Of a stretch of 64,000 nt of DNA, positions 1-11,827 are shown piece by piece. The first letter of the stretch is position 1, and every line of letters begins with the position of its first letter. The stretch is from Ypsolopha sequella (lineage: Eukaryota; Arthropoda; Insecta; Lepidoptera; Ypsolophidae), in assembly GCA_934047225.1 (NCBI GenBank), contig OW203990.1:25151045-25215044 (forward strand), in the 5' to 3' direction. Below the pieces are notes generated by a model. The model did not search any database. It had not been told where the DNA came from and saw only the letters and a program-made list of their open reading frames with translations. The position numbers and the translations under genes were made by a program.

Positions 1-555
1 GTAACGAGGGACTTATATAGAGTCCTGAGTAAAGCGAGGGGTTCAAGCTGCCCAAGACAAAGACAGGCTTTATTCCAGAGGAGCATACTCTACTTTTCAC
101 ACCTTCTGCGAGACAATAAAAAGCTGGACATTTTTTATCAACATTAATAATTCAATAAAATTCACTGACAATCACAGCACCAAACACCGTCTTTTGTTTG
201 TTTCAAATTCTTTGTAAACGCTTTTTTTCTTTTTGTTGAATTCTGCTTATGGTGGCCAGTTCGATTTTCGAACAAACCTCTTGGGCATTTGTTTTCCACG
301 AGTTTCCACACGAATTTGACGTTCCAAATTTAAATCACTTTAATCCCTAGGGATTTTCATATAACTTTATATACCTTGAGATATAATGCGCTACTTTACG
401 TTGAGGTTGCATGATATGTAATTGGACATTGTCGAGCAGGTGGTGTGAAAAATCGGTGCATTGTTCAGTCGACGTCCATTCTATCAGTCGTCTTTGCAAT
501 AAATGTGATGCAAATGTTTGCAAAGCAAGTCTGGCAGGCTTGTGTAGAAATGTTT
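1..555. other. Non-coding, no recognised feature
   Basis: AT-rich sequence. Short open frames on both strands show no domain, and nothing repeats clearly until the tandem duplication that follows. Confidence 0.5.
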
Positions 556-1033
556 TTGAAAAAATGTGCACAAATTTTTGCTACATGTCTGGCGCCCACA
601 TTATGTGTTCGCACAAAAACAAATTTCGGAACGCATCCGCTCGCATGTAGCGCGACTCACAGTTGTATTACATGTTTTGGGACGTACCGTATTTTTCCGT
701 CGAGTTGGCAATTTGTGTGTACAGAAAGAAAAATGGAAGACCCGTCTAAATTTCATATCTGAGATTTGGTATATTATATTTTTCAAATGATATCTTGAAA
801 AAATGTGCACAAATTTTTGCTACATGTCTGGCGCCCACATTATGTGTTCGCACAAAAACAAATTTCGGAACGCATCCGCTCGCATGTAGCGCGACTCACA
901 GTTGTATTACATGTTTTGGGACGTACCGTATTTTTCCGTCGAGTTGGCAATTTGTGTGTACAGAAAGAAAAATGGAAGACCCGTCTAAATTTCATATCTG
1001 AGATTTGGTATATTATATTTTTCAAATGATATC
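556..1033. repeat. Tandem duplication, 239-bp unit, two copies
   Basis: The stretch beginning TTGAAAAAATGTGCACAAAT at 556 recurs at 795 and both copies end in TTTCAAATGATATC. The copies look nearly identical, so the duplication is recent. Short open frames inside are also duplicated but show no domain. Confidence 0.93.
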
Positions 1034-1236
1034 CTCTTGCCGCCAAAATATAGAGATGAATACCTAAATACTTTCGAAAATTTTCTTCAGTGGAAAAATA
1101 ACAAATTTGAGAAAGATAAAATGATATCGCGATGTAACATACAAGTAGTGCCATCTAGTGTTGCATAACAAAAGAATGAATAGGGCTTTTTATAAATAAA
1201 AGTATTTCAACGTGATAGGGTTTACCTTTACCGTTC

Positions 1237-1387
1237 AGCACTCGTAGCACAGTGTTTAATCGCGCGCGACGCCACTTAGTTGAATCACAGGTGCGAGGAG
1301 CGTGCAAAAAACATCTCGTCACTCTCCTCGCACTTGTGATTCAATTAAGCGGCGTCGCGAGCGATTAAACACTGTGCTACGAGTGCT
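1237..1387. repeat. Palindromic hairpin, about 64-bp arms (MITE-like)
   Basis: The arm 1237-1300 (AGCACTCGTAGCACAGTG...) is the near-perfect reverse complement of 1324-1387, with a loop of about 23 bp. No coding sequence. Probably a foldback MITE. Confidence 0.88.
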
Positions 1388-2231
1388 GCAATTGGTTAGT
1401 ATAGAAATACTATGCATCATATACATTCCTAAATCACCGCTCTTGTAACATGTAACTAAAATTTATTGCCACCGAAGTCAAACAAAAAATACAAACATAA
1501 GAGGATAGGTTCTCTTGCATACTACTCTGTTACTGCATGCGGAAAGACCCGCAGTGCGAGAGGGACGGATTCTGGAAAAAAGTCAAAATGACAACTTTTT
1601 TCACTTATTTTATTATTAAAAAAAAAAAGCAAAGTTGCTATGAAATATCTGTCCTGTTAGAGTTTAATAAAGTTTATACAGAATTTAGTCCATAAATAAA
1701 ATGAAAAAGTTTTTTTTTTACTTCAATAAACTTATACCTCGACATGAAAACTTTTTTTTGAGCCATCTTTGGCACTTTATTCTCAATATTGGAATGACGT
1801 TTGACGATTCTGTTCCGATATGAGTGTGTATTATATTCCCGAAATAATTTTTTTCTTTTTTATTGAGTATTGCTAGATTCTTCAAACCAGGAAGAATAAA
1901 TTATGGTTTTGCGGAAACTATCCTCTTTGTCAAAATAATGACCACATTCAAGCATTTTTGAGTAAAGCACTGTAAAAGCCTTGGTCCGAAATGACTGCGT
2001 TGTTGGCCACGCTATGATGGCCTCGAGCTCAGCTTAGCTACGCTCTCGGCTTTCAAGCTTGGTCATCATTGCAGCTGCTACTGTCCTACGGTCTCGGGCT
2101 TTATTCCAGCTTGTCCATCAAGGGCTGCAATGCTGACCGCGCTTTGTAGACCTGGAGCTGCGCTTTCGGCCATCACAAGCGCTGCCAGCAATGCAGTAAT
2201 TATAGACCACTATTATGTAAGTTCTATGATT
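1388..2231. other. Non-coding; partial dispersed repeat and GC-richer block
   Basis: Around 1550 the phrase CAGTGCGAGAGGGACGGATTC matches the start of the repeat seen at 11430 and 55790, in truncated form. Positions 1985-2190 are richer in G+C and repeat words such as GCTCTCGGC and TGGTCATCA imperfectly. No open frame with recognisable content. Confidence 0.5.
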
Positions 2232-2476
2232 TCAAAGTTTGACCCAATCTCCTTCATTAGTTAAATGGTAGACCGGTGGTTCATGATTATGCTTGTTCCC
2301 CGCCTCTAACACGAAATCTGGCTGATCTTTCTTAGATTTGACATAGGCGTAACATCCTCCATGTCTTCTCGAACAATGCCACATGATGGAACTGAATAGA
2401 ACCTGTTTCTGTTTGTACGAGAATTGGTTGTAAAGCAGCAGTGGATGTTTACCTCTTCCAGACGGTATTAATGTAG
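2232..2476 (-). CDS. mod(mdg4): FLYWCH zinc-finger terminal exon (mod(mdg4)-type variant)
   Basis: Minus-strand exon with no Met of its own. It follows a TTTACAG acceptor, is open from base 2476 in phase 1 (joint codon NCT) and stops with TGA at 2232. About 81 residues, beginning ALIPSGRGKHPLLLY-like (first residues ATLIPSGRG). FLYWCH signature: W-H-C, C-x6-C, about 20 residues, then HNH followed by EPP, and a typical ending WVKL. In mod(mdg4) such exons give each isoform its own DNA/protein-binding C-terminus behind a shared BTB region, and act in chromatin. Coding status is clear from the family signature. Assignment to mod(mdg4) is inferred from the exon array. Confidence 0.87.
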
Positions 2477-4150
2477 CTGTAAAGAAAGTTTGGATGTATA
2501 ATATTGATAAAATTTATGTGTATTTTGTATTTATATAGATTTTTTTTCTGTCCACACTGTCATCGTTTACGTCGCTCAGAACCTGTACCTAAAATCTATA
2601 AAATATATTTTAATTCTTAACATCTTCCGTTGAAAATGGTGTAAAATCCGAAATCTGTTATTTATTTATTTCTTCAAACACACGATATACATTACAAACT
2701 TAATATGTTGAATGCGTATAACACGGTAAACAGTTACAATAAAAATAAACATTTACTAATAAAAATAACAATAAAATTTTTAGCTAAAACTTAACAATCA
2801 ACACAAAACTAATTACACTTAAATATATAATTTAAATATATTAACAGATAATTACTAACGAAATAGATACCACAGCTAAGAATAACTATTATTTATGCGA
2901 GAAAAAAACTCGACGTTTCGGTCAACTTAAGAGTGACCTTCATCAGGGTTCGCGAGGTGTTCCGGCGCGTGCGACACCCTCACGAGGACTGACATATCCC
3001 CGCTACCCATCACCACCGCGCCCGCGCCACCGTCGCCGCTGCTGCCGCGGCCACATAATTACGGCCGATAATTACTGTTCTAAGTAATGCACCACACATG
3101 TGTGTATGGACCAGAGTGCAGAAAAAATATCCACCTCAGGATGATCCGTAGCCATACCGTTGAGTAAGCGAAGAACGCGACTAAGAGGGGCCTCTCCAGC
3201 GAGGTAAGTGCCGTTAGTGGTTTGGAAGCCTGGTTTTTTTACACGACTCTTTAATTAATTTTGCATCTATTTCTAATATATTTAATTATGAAATTAGGGT
3301 CTTGGTTACACACTGGATTTAGAATGACGTCACTAAGCTTATCGTATTCTCCTCGTCAAATCTTTTTTTATACGTGTGTGCAAAATTTCTGCTTACTAGA
3401 TTGGGTAGACCTGGTTTAAAATTAATTTGTAATATTTGACCCGGACAAACTAACACTAACAAACTAACAGGTGAAGTCGAAAACTTGTAAAAATTATATC
3501 TTGTTTTTTATTAGGGTTCCGTACACAAAGGGTAACCAACGGGACCCTATTACTAAGACTCCGCTGTCCGTCTGTCACCAGGTTGTATCTCATGAACCGT
3601 GATAGTTGGACACTTGAAATTTTCACAGATGATGTATTTATGTTGCCGCTATAAGAGCAATCACAAAGAAACAAATTAAAAAAAATATTAATTAATAAAT
3701 CTCGAAATGGTTTTCGAATTAACACACCTTAACATGATTTTAATCTAAGCGAATTCTCACAGAATTGCATACTTCGGCCGTCATTTATAAATCCCTATAT
3801 TGGCACGGGTTATACCTACATTAACAGCGTTAAAAATAGTTGAAGCATTATGCTAATGATATATTCCACACTTCATTCTTGATAGCAATGGACTAAATCC
3901 TCTGCTGGCGACGGCGACGGCTGAATAACAGCGTCGCAGATTTCGGTTTGCGGAGCCTTTTTTCTTTGCCACGACATACATACCGCCAGAATAAAATTAA
4001 TTTTCTTTATGTCTCACTGTTTATTTGTGTTAGATTTAGAAGTTAGTTTACTAAGATTTCAATTGTTTTGTCACTACTTTGTTTTTTATGTATGTTTGTG
4101 TCATGTTTTTGAGAATAAATGCTATATATATCTAAACATTACCTAAAATT
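2477..4150. other. Intronic/intergenic repeats, no gene
   Basis: AT-rich. Positions 2905-3060 hold a fragment with CGACGTTTCGGTCAACTTAA plus a GC-rich tail, matched inverted at 61910-62080. Positions 3511-3660 carry the lepidopteran GGGTTCCGTA repeat (ACGGGACCCTATTACT and following text), also found at 50268-50500 and 55215-55500. Confidence 0.6.
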
Positions 4151-4159
4151 AAGTCAAGC

Positions 4160-4858
4160 CACATCTATAAAATTAGAATGTAAGAAAGATATATTAAGGC
4201 TAGCTACAACTATAAAATTAGAATGTAAGAAAGTTATATTAAGGCTAGCCACAACTATAAAATAATAATGTAAGAAAAATATATTAAGGCTAGCTACAAC
4301 TATAAAATTACAATGTAAGAAAGATATATTAAGGCTAGCTACAACTATAAAGTTATCATGTAAGAAAGATATATTAAGGCTAGCTATAACTATAAAATTA
4401 GAATACAAGAAAGATATATTAAGGCTAGCTATAACTATAAAATTGGAATGTAAGAAAGATATATTAAGGCTAGCTATAACTATAAAATTAGAATGTAAGA
4501 AATATATATTAAGGCTAGCTATAACTATAAAATTAGAATGTAAGAAAGATATATTAAGGCTAGCTATAACTATAAAATTAGAATGTAAGAAAAATATATT
4601 AAGGCTAGCTACAACTATAAAATTACAAAGTAAGAAAGATATATTAAGGCTAGCTACAACTATAAAATTAGAATGCAAGTAAGATATATTAAGGCAAGCT
4701 ACAACTATAAAATAATAATGTAAGAAAAATATATTAAGGCTAGCTACAACTATAAAATTAGAATGTAAGAAAGATATATTAAGGCTAGCAGCAACTATAA
4801 AATTAGAATGTAAGAAATATATATTAAGGCCAGTTACAAGTATAAAATTATTGAACCT
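4160..4858. repeat. Minisatellite, 45-bp unit, about 15-16 copies
   Basis: The words AAAATTAGAATGTAAGAAAG and ATATATTAAGGCTAGCTA recur at a strict 45-bp spacing from 4160 to 4858, with scattered substitutions. Because 45 is divisible by 3, frames stay open on both strands by chance, giving artificial repetitive peptides (such as NFIVIASLNISFLHS on the minus strand). There is no start context or splice site supporting a real protein. Confidence 0.95.
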
Positions 4859-5042
4859 TGGTCCTGATGTGATCGATTTTTACTTCTATTATTGTTATTG
4901 CAAATAATACATATTTTTTTTAAATCTTATTTATTTTATAAGCCATACATAAATAATACATTTTCTACAGTAAGTTTCTATCTATAGGTCAAAAGTAATG
5001 CATATAATACGGTATTATATACAATACCTCGGTATTCTATAC

Positions 5043-5534
5043 CAAGGGTCCAAACTTTTTAGCCTAAGGGCCGCACTGATTCTTCCACTAAGTCCCGAGG
5101 GCCAAGACCTACATAACTCATCATACCAAAATACCAACTGTAGTTTTGACGCGCAAATTTTTGTATTGAGACTAGCCAGCCAGTGAGATATCTATTGTGG
5201 AGGGCGCATAGGAGTGTACTCCGCTCCGTTCGCAATTTCGGTTGGTATACTTCGGGCAAGTGTCAAGGAAATTACCAATTATGACGTAGTTAGCCGAAGC
5301 GTGTGCTGTGCCCCTTGAAATAGGGTTATAAATAACATTCTTATAATACGCTACTTTTAGACAAACACGCATGATAACGTTTCTATTAATATCGGTTGTT
5401 AGTTTTGATATAAAATAAATATCATTACGTTGTTATTATAAGTTTGAGAACTTTAAATAAAAAAGAAACGGGGCATGTCCGGCTAGCGATCGCGGCCCGG
5501 ACTTGCCCCGCGGGCCGTAGTTTGGAGACCCCTG
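5043..5534. mobile_element. Non-autonomous hAT-type element with 8-bp target duplication
   Basis: The ends are CAAGGGTCCAAACT on the left and, as reverse complement of the right end, CAGGGGTCTCCAAACTACGG. The element is flanked on both sides by TTCTATAC (5035-5042 and 5535-5542), an 8-bp target-site duplication typical of hAT elements. The right end has the GGCCCGCGGGG text common in insect hAT MITEs. No transposase frame inside. Confidence 0.85.
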
Positions 5535-5542
5535 TTCTATAC

Positions 5543-6575
5543 CATAAAGATAAAGATATTTATGTGCTTAAATTATGGTACATAAGTTGTAATATAAAGG
5601 TTCAGCACAATTTGTCCAAATAGGCATGCAAAATTTAAAACAGTCTTAATTTAATTTTCAGTCTATATAATATTAGAGCCGGCAACATTCAGTATACGTT
5701 TTCTTAATATTATAACTTATTGAACTAAAGTTCATATTATTTTTACATAACAATCTCGTTAGGTCTAAGATGCGCTATGAGAAGCTGAACTTTAGGTTTT
5801 GGAGGTGGTGAGCCTCTTTTCCCGGGATCGGGAATGAAAATATTCCCGGGAATTCCCGGGAACGGCATCCTGGGACCGAAACTCTATAGAGAACCCTCAC
5901 CAGATACACATCATCATAAAAGATTTGACATTCTATCCTCAGAACAATATTTCCTATCTGGTGGCGATGGCTGTCTTGCCGGCTTCAGGCTTTTGGCCGA
6001 GCAGCGTCTCCCGACAAGCCTTGCGGTACCTATTGTTATAGAGTTTTAGATTTATTTTCTTGCTTTTGAAGACGACCCCAATGCCGAACTATGAGCGCCG
6101 GTGGTCAATCAGTCGGCGGCGGCGCGCTGATTTTTGGGGTTCGGCGGCGGCGGCGTCTTGGCGGCGGCAGCGTCTTAGCGGCGTGACCTTGGAAAAACTA
6201 CCTTAATAAAGGAAGAAATAAAATACCACAATTTTCCTATCTTAATACGTTTATTAATAATAATAAAAAAACAAGAAAATTATAGTTTTCTCTAATCATA
6301 ACATATCGCAGTCCTTTATTTTTTCACTTCAAGTATAGTTTGTGGACAAACATACATACATGTATGAAATTTTGTATGTTTATTTGAAAGCCCTAATAGA
6401 TTATCATATATGAATATAGGTAGTGCAGTTCCAAAATTTTTACACACATACGTGTCGAATTGATAACCTCTTTTTTGAAGTAGGTAAAAAATAATGCTTG
6501 CTTGTAAACTTTTTTACACTACATACTGATTATCGCTATTTAGTATGAAATTTGTTCAAAAATTTAACGAACGGA
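5543..6575. other. Non-coding, with GC-rich simple sequence
   Basis: Mostly AT-rich. Positions 5818-5868 repeat CCCGGGAATTCCCGGGAA-like palindromes. Positions 6090-6182 are a run of CGGCGG/GGCGGCGG words. An open frame at 5834-6049 shows no domain. Confidence 0.45.
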
Positions 6576-6576
6576 C

Positions 6577-6778
6577 CGCTATATATACATATTAAAGCCG
6601 ATTCCGAAGGCTTTAATTTTAGTTTTAGTGATGTCAAAATTAAATTTTCTTCATTGCAAAATAGTCCTTAGAGTTTAGGTACAGAAGTTAAATTACTTTG
6701 GAAAATTTCAAGTTTTGACAGCACTATAACTAAAATTAAAGCCTTCAGAATCGGCTTTATTATGTATGTATAGCGTTG
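6577..6778. repeat. Palindromic MITE (family A, copy 1)
   Basis: TATTAAAGCCGATTCCGAAG near 6590 is inverted as CTTCAGAATCGGCTTTATTA near 6745; arms are about 45 bp. A more diverged relative lies at 29475-29675. No coding sequence. Confidence 0.85.
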
Positions 6779-6986
6779 AGAAATTAACGAAAACAAAATG
6801 ACAAAATTCCCAAAACTGTCGAGTTACGGAACCCTGTACGCGAGTCTGACTCGCACTTCACCTGTTTCTATTTCTTGTCTCTTTAATTACCAAATGCAGT
6901 CAGTCAGTACTGGATATCAGAATGAATTTTTTGAAGTTCACGAAAAGTGTCATTGACCTTTGATCACGTACTAAGTCACTAGAGTG

Positions 6987-7091
6987 CGTTTCAGAAAATA
7001 GGTAATATTCCGTTATGTTGGCAGTATTCATATCATCCATAATCCATCACCTCACTATAACATTACGGCATATTACCTATTTTCTGAAACG
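6987..7091. repeat. Short hairpin element
   Basis: CGTTTCAGAAAATAGGTAAT at 6987 is inverted as ATTACCTATTTTCTGAAACG ending near 7091; the arms are about 32 bp. A small MITE or its relic. Confidence 0.83.
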
Positions 7092-8090
7092 GACTGTACT
7101 GTGAATGAGTTTGGCTGTCACTAAGGACATGGCTTTCAGCGCGCTAAAATATCTCCATAAAAACGTTCCCCAACGATGCCCACTGGCCTCTATGGTGTAT
7201 GACATAGAGATCAGTTTAGAAGTGTGGTCGCGGCATTCGTTGGCTAGGGCCGATCCTTACCTTTTTAGTTAGATCTATGCCTTATACCTACATAAATTAT
7301 TCACTTATATCTGAATTAGTCGTGTATGGGTAGAATTCAAAAAACTTGTACTAAACAAAGAGGAAACAAAGTGGAAACGTTACAAAAACGTAACAAAAAG
7401 GAAATCTAAGGTTGAGGTCACATTCATAAATAAACTTTCGGTTTTGTTGATATTTATATATTTATTATTTTGTTACCAAGTGCTAACACTCATACAAAAT
7501 AAACGACAAATATGATTAACCTCGAGTAACAAAATTACTACTTATAATTATTTGAATGGTACGTGCAAACACTCATGTTATAAACGATAAATTGTTTAGC
7601 CTTAGTATAGATGTTTATTGCACTTATGGTCCTTAAATTAGCTCAAATAATCAACTGATGGTATTTCGATTTAAATCGTTTTTCACTAGAGGAACAGATT
7701 TCTATCACAAAATGCTTAAAATTTTATTGCTTAGTAAATTCGGAGAAAAAAAAGGGCGCGACCAATTTTTCTTTTAAACATTTAGGCAACTTAAATCTCT
7801 AACTTCCCTACAGCTAAGTCACAAAAACCTATTCTATGTATCACATGCAAAATCACAAACAGTTATGCATTAGGCAGTCTTGATTTATTTATTCCGGTGG
7901 AATTAAATGTTTATCAGTATAATTTTTCTCAAACATTTACGTACTTAAATCTCTAATTTACCTATAATGTAAGTCACAATAACAATTTTTAATCAAAAAA
8001 GTAATATAAAGAATCAACAATCATTATAAAATGTTACTGAACAATTATATATAACAATAGTAAATATTCCTGTTCCAGAAACAGTCTAGT
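7092..8090. other. Non-coding, AT-rich
   Basis: No gene seen. The text around 7760-7830 (CATTTAGGCAACTTAAATCT...) is repeated in diverged form near 7930-7985, suggesting an old local duplication just downstream of the piggyBac-derived gene. Confidence 0.4.
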
Positions 8091-8869
8091 CTAGTCTAAA
8101 GTCTTTTTCTGGCAGTCATTATAATGGAAACCTTTGAAACATCCAATACATAGGCTTACTTCACAAATATCGCAACCTACCCTGCTGCGGACAGGCTTAG
8201 CCCTAGTGCTGCAATACGCACAACGCTTGCAGGTAGTTTTTGTAGGAAAGTGAGGCTTATCAGCAACGAACTTATGTGTGTTAATGATTCCGGGCTGTCT
8301 CTTCCTTTTTGCATAATTGCCAATAAATTCATCAGCTAGCTTACTCCGAAAAGATAAATGCGTAAGTCTTTGAGACCGCGGGACAACATCTTTTGCGACT
8401 TCTCGATGAATTATATAAGAATTAACGATAGCAGAGTCCAAATCGTCCGATTCGTCAGCACCTGGTGCAGCTGGTTGAACAGCAGGTCTTTCACATCCTA
8501 AGGATCTTCCTCTTTCTAAGGATCTTCGTCTTGGTCTTCCTCTACTACTTACTTTGCCCCATGAACTGATTTCTGGAACTCTCAATTGAATAGGACTATC
8601 ACACTGCAAAGAAGCAGAGAGGGAAGGCGTAGCAGGTGGTTTTTCTCGTGACAACGAGGCAGAAGACGTAGAAGGCATGTTGTTGATTGATTCTTCGTGT
8701 TCTTGGGATCGGTGACGAGGTGTAAAAGTACTCAGAGGGAAAAGATCATCAGGGTCTGAGTCACCGCCAATTTCTGAATCTTCAGCCTGACTCTCGTCGA
8801 TGCCCATCATCATGGCTTCGATTTCTTCTGCATTCATCTCCTCCAAGTCAAGGATTTTTTTCGAGACAT
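8091..8869 (-). pseudogene. piggyBac transposase-derived gene with the catalytic domain deleted
   Basis: An open exon of about 260 codons follows a TTGTAG acceptor at 8870. The N-terminal half is acidic (EIEAMMMGIDES, GGDSDPDDLFPL), as in PGBD proteins. The C-terminal end is a piggyBac-type Cys/His finger: CKRCAYC, then CDIC, then CIGCFKGFH. The DDD/RNase-H core that normally lies between (over 300 residues) is absent, so the N-terminal and C-terminal parts are joined in frame. The exon opens with ATGTCTCGA, a plausible start, but that frame runs to a stop after an A-run. The long frame opens one base off, so an A-run indel has probably broken the start. It is also open in phase 1, like the FLYWCH exons, but a piggyBac origin explains it better. 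Confidence 0.7.
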
Positions 8870-9265
8870 CTACAACCAAAAAAATATCATTTAGGTACAA
8901 AAATTAGGTAAATATTAGTTTTTAATACCAAAATTATCTACGAGACTTTTATAGCCAAACTTGTCTCTGAAGGAATGATCGACTTTGAGGGACAATAATA
9001 TCTTTACCTAAAATATCCTAGTTTTTTGTGAAGTAATTATCGTAAAAACTATTAAAAATACTATACAAAACCAATAGTCACATGTTGAAAATTACATAAT
9101 TGAGAAAAATATGAATTGAAATAATAAGAGACCCGAAAACTAGCCTAAAAGCGGCCGACACGTGCTCGTCATATTTAACACGTTATAAAAAGTTTAATTG
9201 AACAATAGCACATGTAAAAATTGTATCAATTTATTGGGAAAATAATAAATTAATGATTAACATAC

Positions 9266-9350
9266 CTTTAATTGCGTTTCTGTCACTAAATTCTTTTATT
9301 TTTAATTTAAAATCCGGAGAACACTGTGCCCGTGCATGTCGGAAGTTCTG
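9266..9350 (-). other. Possible 5' UTR exon of the piggyBac-derived gene
   Basis: On the minus strand the text AACGCAATTAAAG is followed by GTATGTTAAT, a good donor, about 400 bp upstream of the acceptor at 8870. No long frame crosses it, so it would be an untranslated leader. The start of the exon is a guess. Confidence 0.35.
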
Positions 9351-9564
9351 AATGAACGAAAGGCACAAACGTAACCACAATTATTCGGCGCCACTGCAAA
9401 TGACTTTCGCACACTTTAGACTTGTGGCTCCGTTTGAGCGTTACGCCCGTTCACGGACTATGATAAAAGCACATAAGAGCTATTCTATATGCAACAGTTT
9501 CAATAAAATCAACCTTATTGTCAAACACGTGATGTGGCTACAGACGCCATACTAATTTTCTTAT

Positions 9565-9581
9565 GCCCTATAAGGGGTTAA
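9565..9581. repeat. Possible right end of a piggyBac element
   Basis: GCCCTATAAGGGG followed directly by TTAA. A terminal GGG next to TTAA is the form of piggyBac ends. I did not find the matching left end; a similar TTAACCCCTTTATAG stands alone at 27706. Weak. Confidence 0.3.
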
Positions 9582-9599
9582 ACGAAAGGAAATATATCT

Positions 9600-11395
9600 A
9601 TTTAGGATGATGTGATGTTCAAATAATCTCTTGCCTATATATTAGTTTCGGTAAAAACAAAAAGGAAAACCAAAATGTCTTAAATTTTCACAATGCACGC
9701 ACTTCCCTACACCAACGACAAAAACAAAATGGCTGAGTGACGGACGCGTCTCAACATGATTTGAAACGAAACGTTACTCGCTTAGTGTTGCCAGTACATT
9801 TTTTGTTTGACTACTATATACGACCAAAAATGCGTTAGAAAGAAATGTTACAAAAAAATTTTGATATTAATAATAAATTTCAATTTCAAGATTTTATAAC
9901 ATATAATTATGAAACAACTTTAAAACCACTAAAAATATTAAAATATTCTTTACTTTAGATAATAGGACGTAAATTTAATTACTAAAATGAGCGAACAAAG
10001 TTATAGCCATATGTTTTAATAAAATAGTGCAAACTGGACATTCCACCCGTATAACACCAATTATTTTGATATTTAGGTACGGGAAAAATAATGGAAATGT
10101 CGATAACTAATTGATTCTTTTACTTACTTCTCATTCTTTTCTTTCCCCAACCTCTTTCTTTTTGATCGAGTAAACTTTTTATATTTTCTGTTTTTATTGT
10201 TACCCATTACTAACAATCAGTTAGGTTCAAAACCATAAAATTATTATCCGCAATTTATACCACTATCGATATTTTGCGTACGAAGACGTGCACGGGAAAA
10301 ATTGTCACAGGTCCGGCGTTGGCAGGTGCCAGATTGCGACTGGTGGTGAGGAGCGGGCGGCATGGAATAAGCAACGGACCCGCGGTGGAACGTTGATTTC
10401 ATCGGTTTTTAATTGTTTAAAAATTAAATGATAACTTTAGTAAAGCACAGCTACGTGCTCGACCTAGGTAATTTAAAGAGGAATATTACCGCATACGTTT
10501 TGTTAATAAAAGAGTGGAATTATGGAAATGACATGCTTTGGAAGGTTTTATTTACATGCTGCATTCGTGATTTATTTCTATCGAGCAAAGTTTATGTTAT
10601 CGTGTCACAAAAGCGTGCAAGACCTAGACAAAGGTTTGAACTATGTTATGTATTTTTTTGGTAATTGATAAATGATATTCTGAGCTTCTACTTGACTTTG
10701 ACATGACTGTCCGCGCGCGTTTTTCGGATAAGCAGGCCTTAATATAATAAAAACATTTTACAGACAACTAAATAAACAGCTTTTTCTTAAATAAGCGAGT
10801 AGGTAGTTCTTAAAAGTAATCAGGTAACTTGTTGAAAATTTTGATTTGCATAAAATATGTACTTCTTTGACAAAAATCTGTTCTACAATGTGGTGTTATT
10901 AATTTATTAGGCTAACGGGTATTAAGATATTTGTTCGAATTTTTCGAGTTCAAGTTAGTATAGCTAAAACATTAAGACAATGAAATAAACTGTATTACTT
11001 ACTTGGTCTAGGTATTGTATAGAATCACAAACGAACAGCAAATAATAAATAAAATAAAATCCAGAAATCCGAGCCGGTAGGCTAAAGTAGAAGGTTAGGT
11101 ATGGCGAGTCGCGGAACCTTCGTGGTTATTTTTTTCATGACCACCCAGCGTGTGTGAGTATGGGTATTTCTTCCAGGAGGAACGCCATAGTGAAGACCTA
11201 TGTCCAGTAGTGGACGAATTAGGCTGCTCAACATGCCGCCTAAATTTTTAGAAGCGAAAGAAGTAAATAAATCTTTTGCTTACGCTCTGACGCTGTAAAA
11301 AATGCATTTATAAACCGTCCGAAAGCTCGTGGCGCGCGGGACCATAAAAAATGAAAACGAAGTAGTGCATTTTTATTCGAAGTAGCATATTACGC
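9600..11395. other. Non-coding; RTE-like repeat near the end
   Basis: No gene recognised. Positions 11085-11240 resemble the 3' part of an RTE-type LINE/SINE family on the plus strand (GTGTGTGAGTATGGG, CTTCCAGGAGGA, CCAGTAGTGGACGAATTAGG), related to copies at 27085, 31140 and 56690. Confidence 0.5.
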
Positions 11396-11429
11396 GCTTC
11401 CTTGCACTTAAGAGGCTATGCGACTTTTA

Positions 11430-11805
11430 TTTTTGTCACTGTCACTTCAAGCAAAAAATCGCGCAGTGCGAGAGGGGCGGATTCAGGGCAAAAGGGAAAA
11501 AGTTGGTTTTATATTTTTATAGCTAGCAAAATTTCAAATATTAAAACTCTAAATATTGTTAAAACACACCTAATAAAATATGTTAGAGTTCTGTATATGG
11601 TTCCTATTCTTCAAACAAAGTGTGTTTGAAGACCTCATTTCAACAATTATTTCTATCGAGGAAAATTTATCCAAAGATGTTTTCCAATTAAAAAACCTTA
11701 GATTATATAGTCAAAATGCATATACCAGAAATTTATTAAAATTTTCCGTGTATTTCATGAAATACACAGAAAAGAAACACCCGTATTTTTTTCGCATATC
11801 ACCTT
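11430..11805. repeat. Dispersed repeat R, copy 1
   Basis: Runs from TCACTTCAAGCAAAAAATCG to a palindromic CGTGTATTTCATGAAATACAC and a tail CGTATTTTTTTCGCATATCA. A second copy of similar length is at 55790-56153. Both lie just downstream (minus-strand sense) of a FLYWCH exon. No domain in its frames. Element class unknown. Confidence 0.88.
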
Positions 11806-11827
11806 AAGGGCATTATGGGCGGGCCTT

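Noticed and set aside
445..762. 105-codon plus-strand frame near the left end
   Set aside because: Lies across a 239-bp tandem duplication, has no domain and is repeated with the DNA; probably non-coding.
4154..4678. 174-codon frame with a repeated NFIVIASLNISFLHS-like peptide
   Set aside because: It is the reading of the 45-bp minisatellite; the period is a multiple of three, so open frames are expected on both strands.
4160..4858. CRISPR array
   Set aside because: Repeats are contiguous 45-bp units without unique spacers, in an animal genome.
8091..8869. piggyBac-derived frame as a member of the mod(mdg4) exon array
   Set aside because: Although open in phase 1, the exon begins with a plausible transposase start and has its own possible leader exon; the phase match is expected one time in three.
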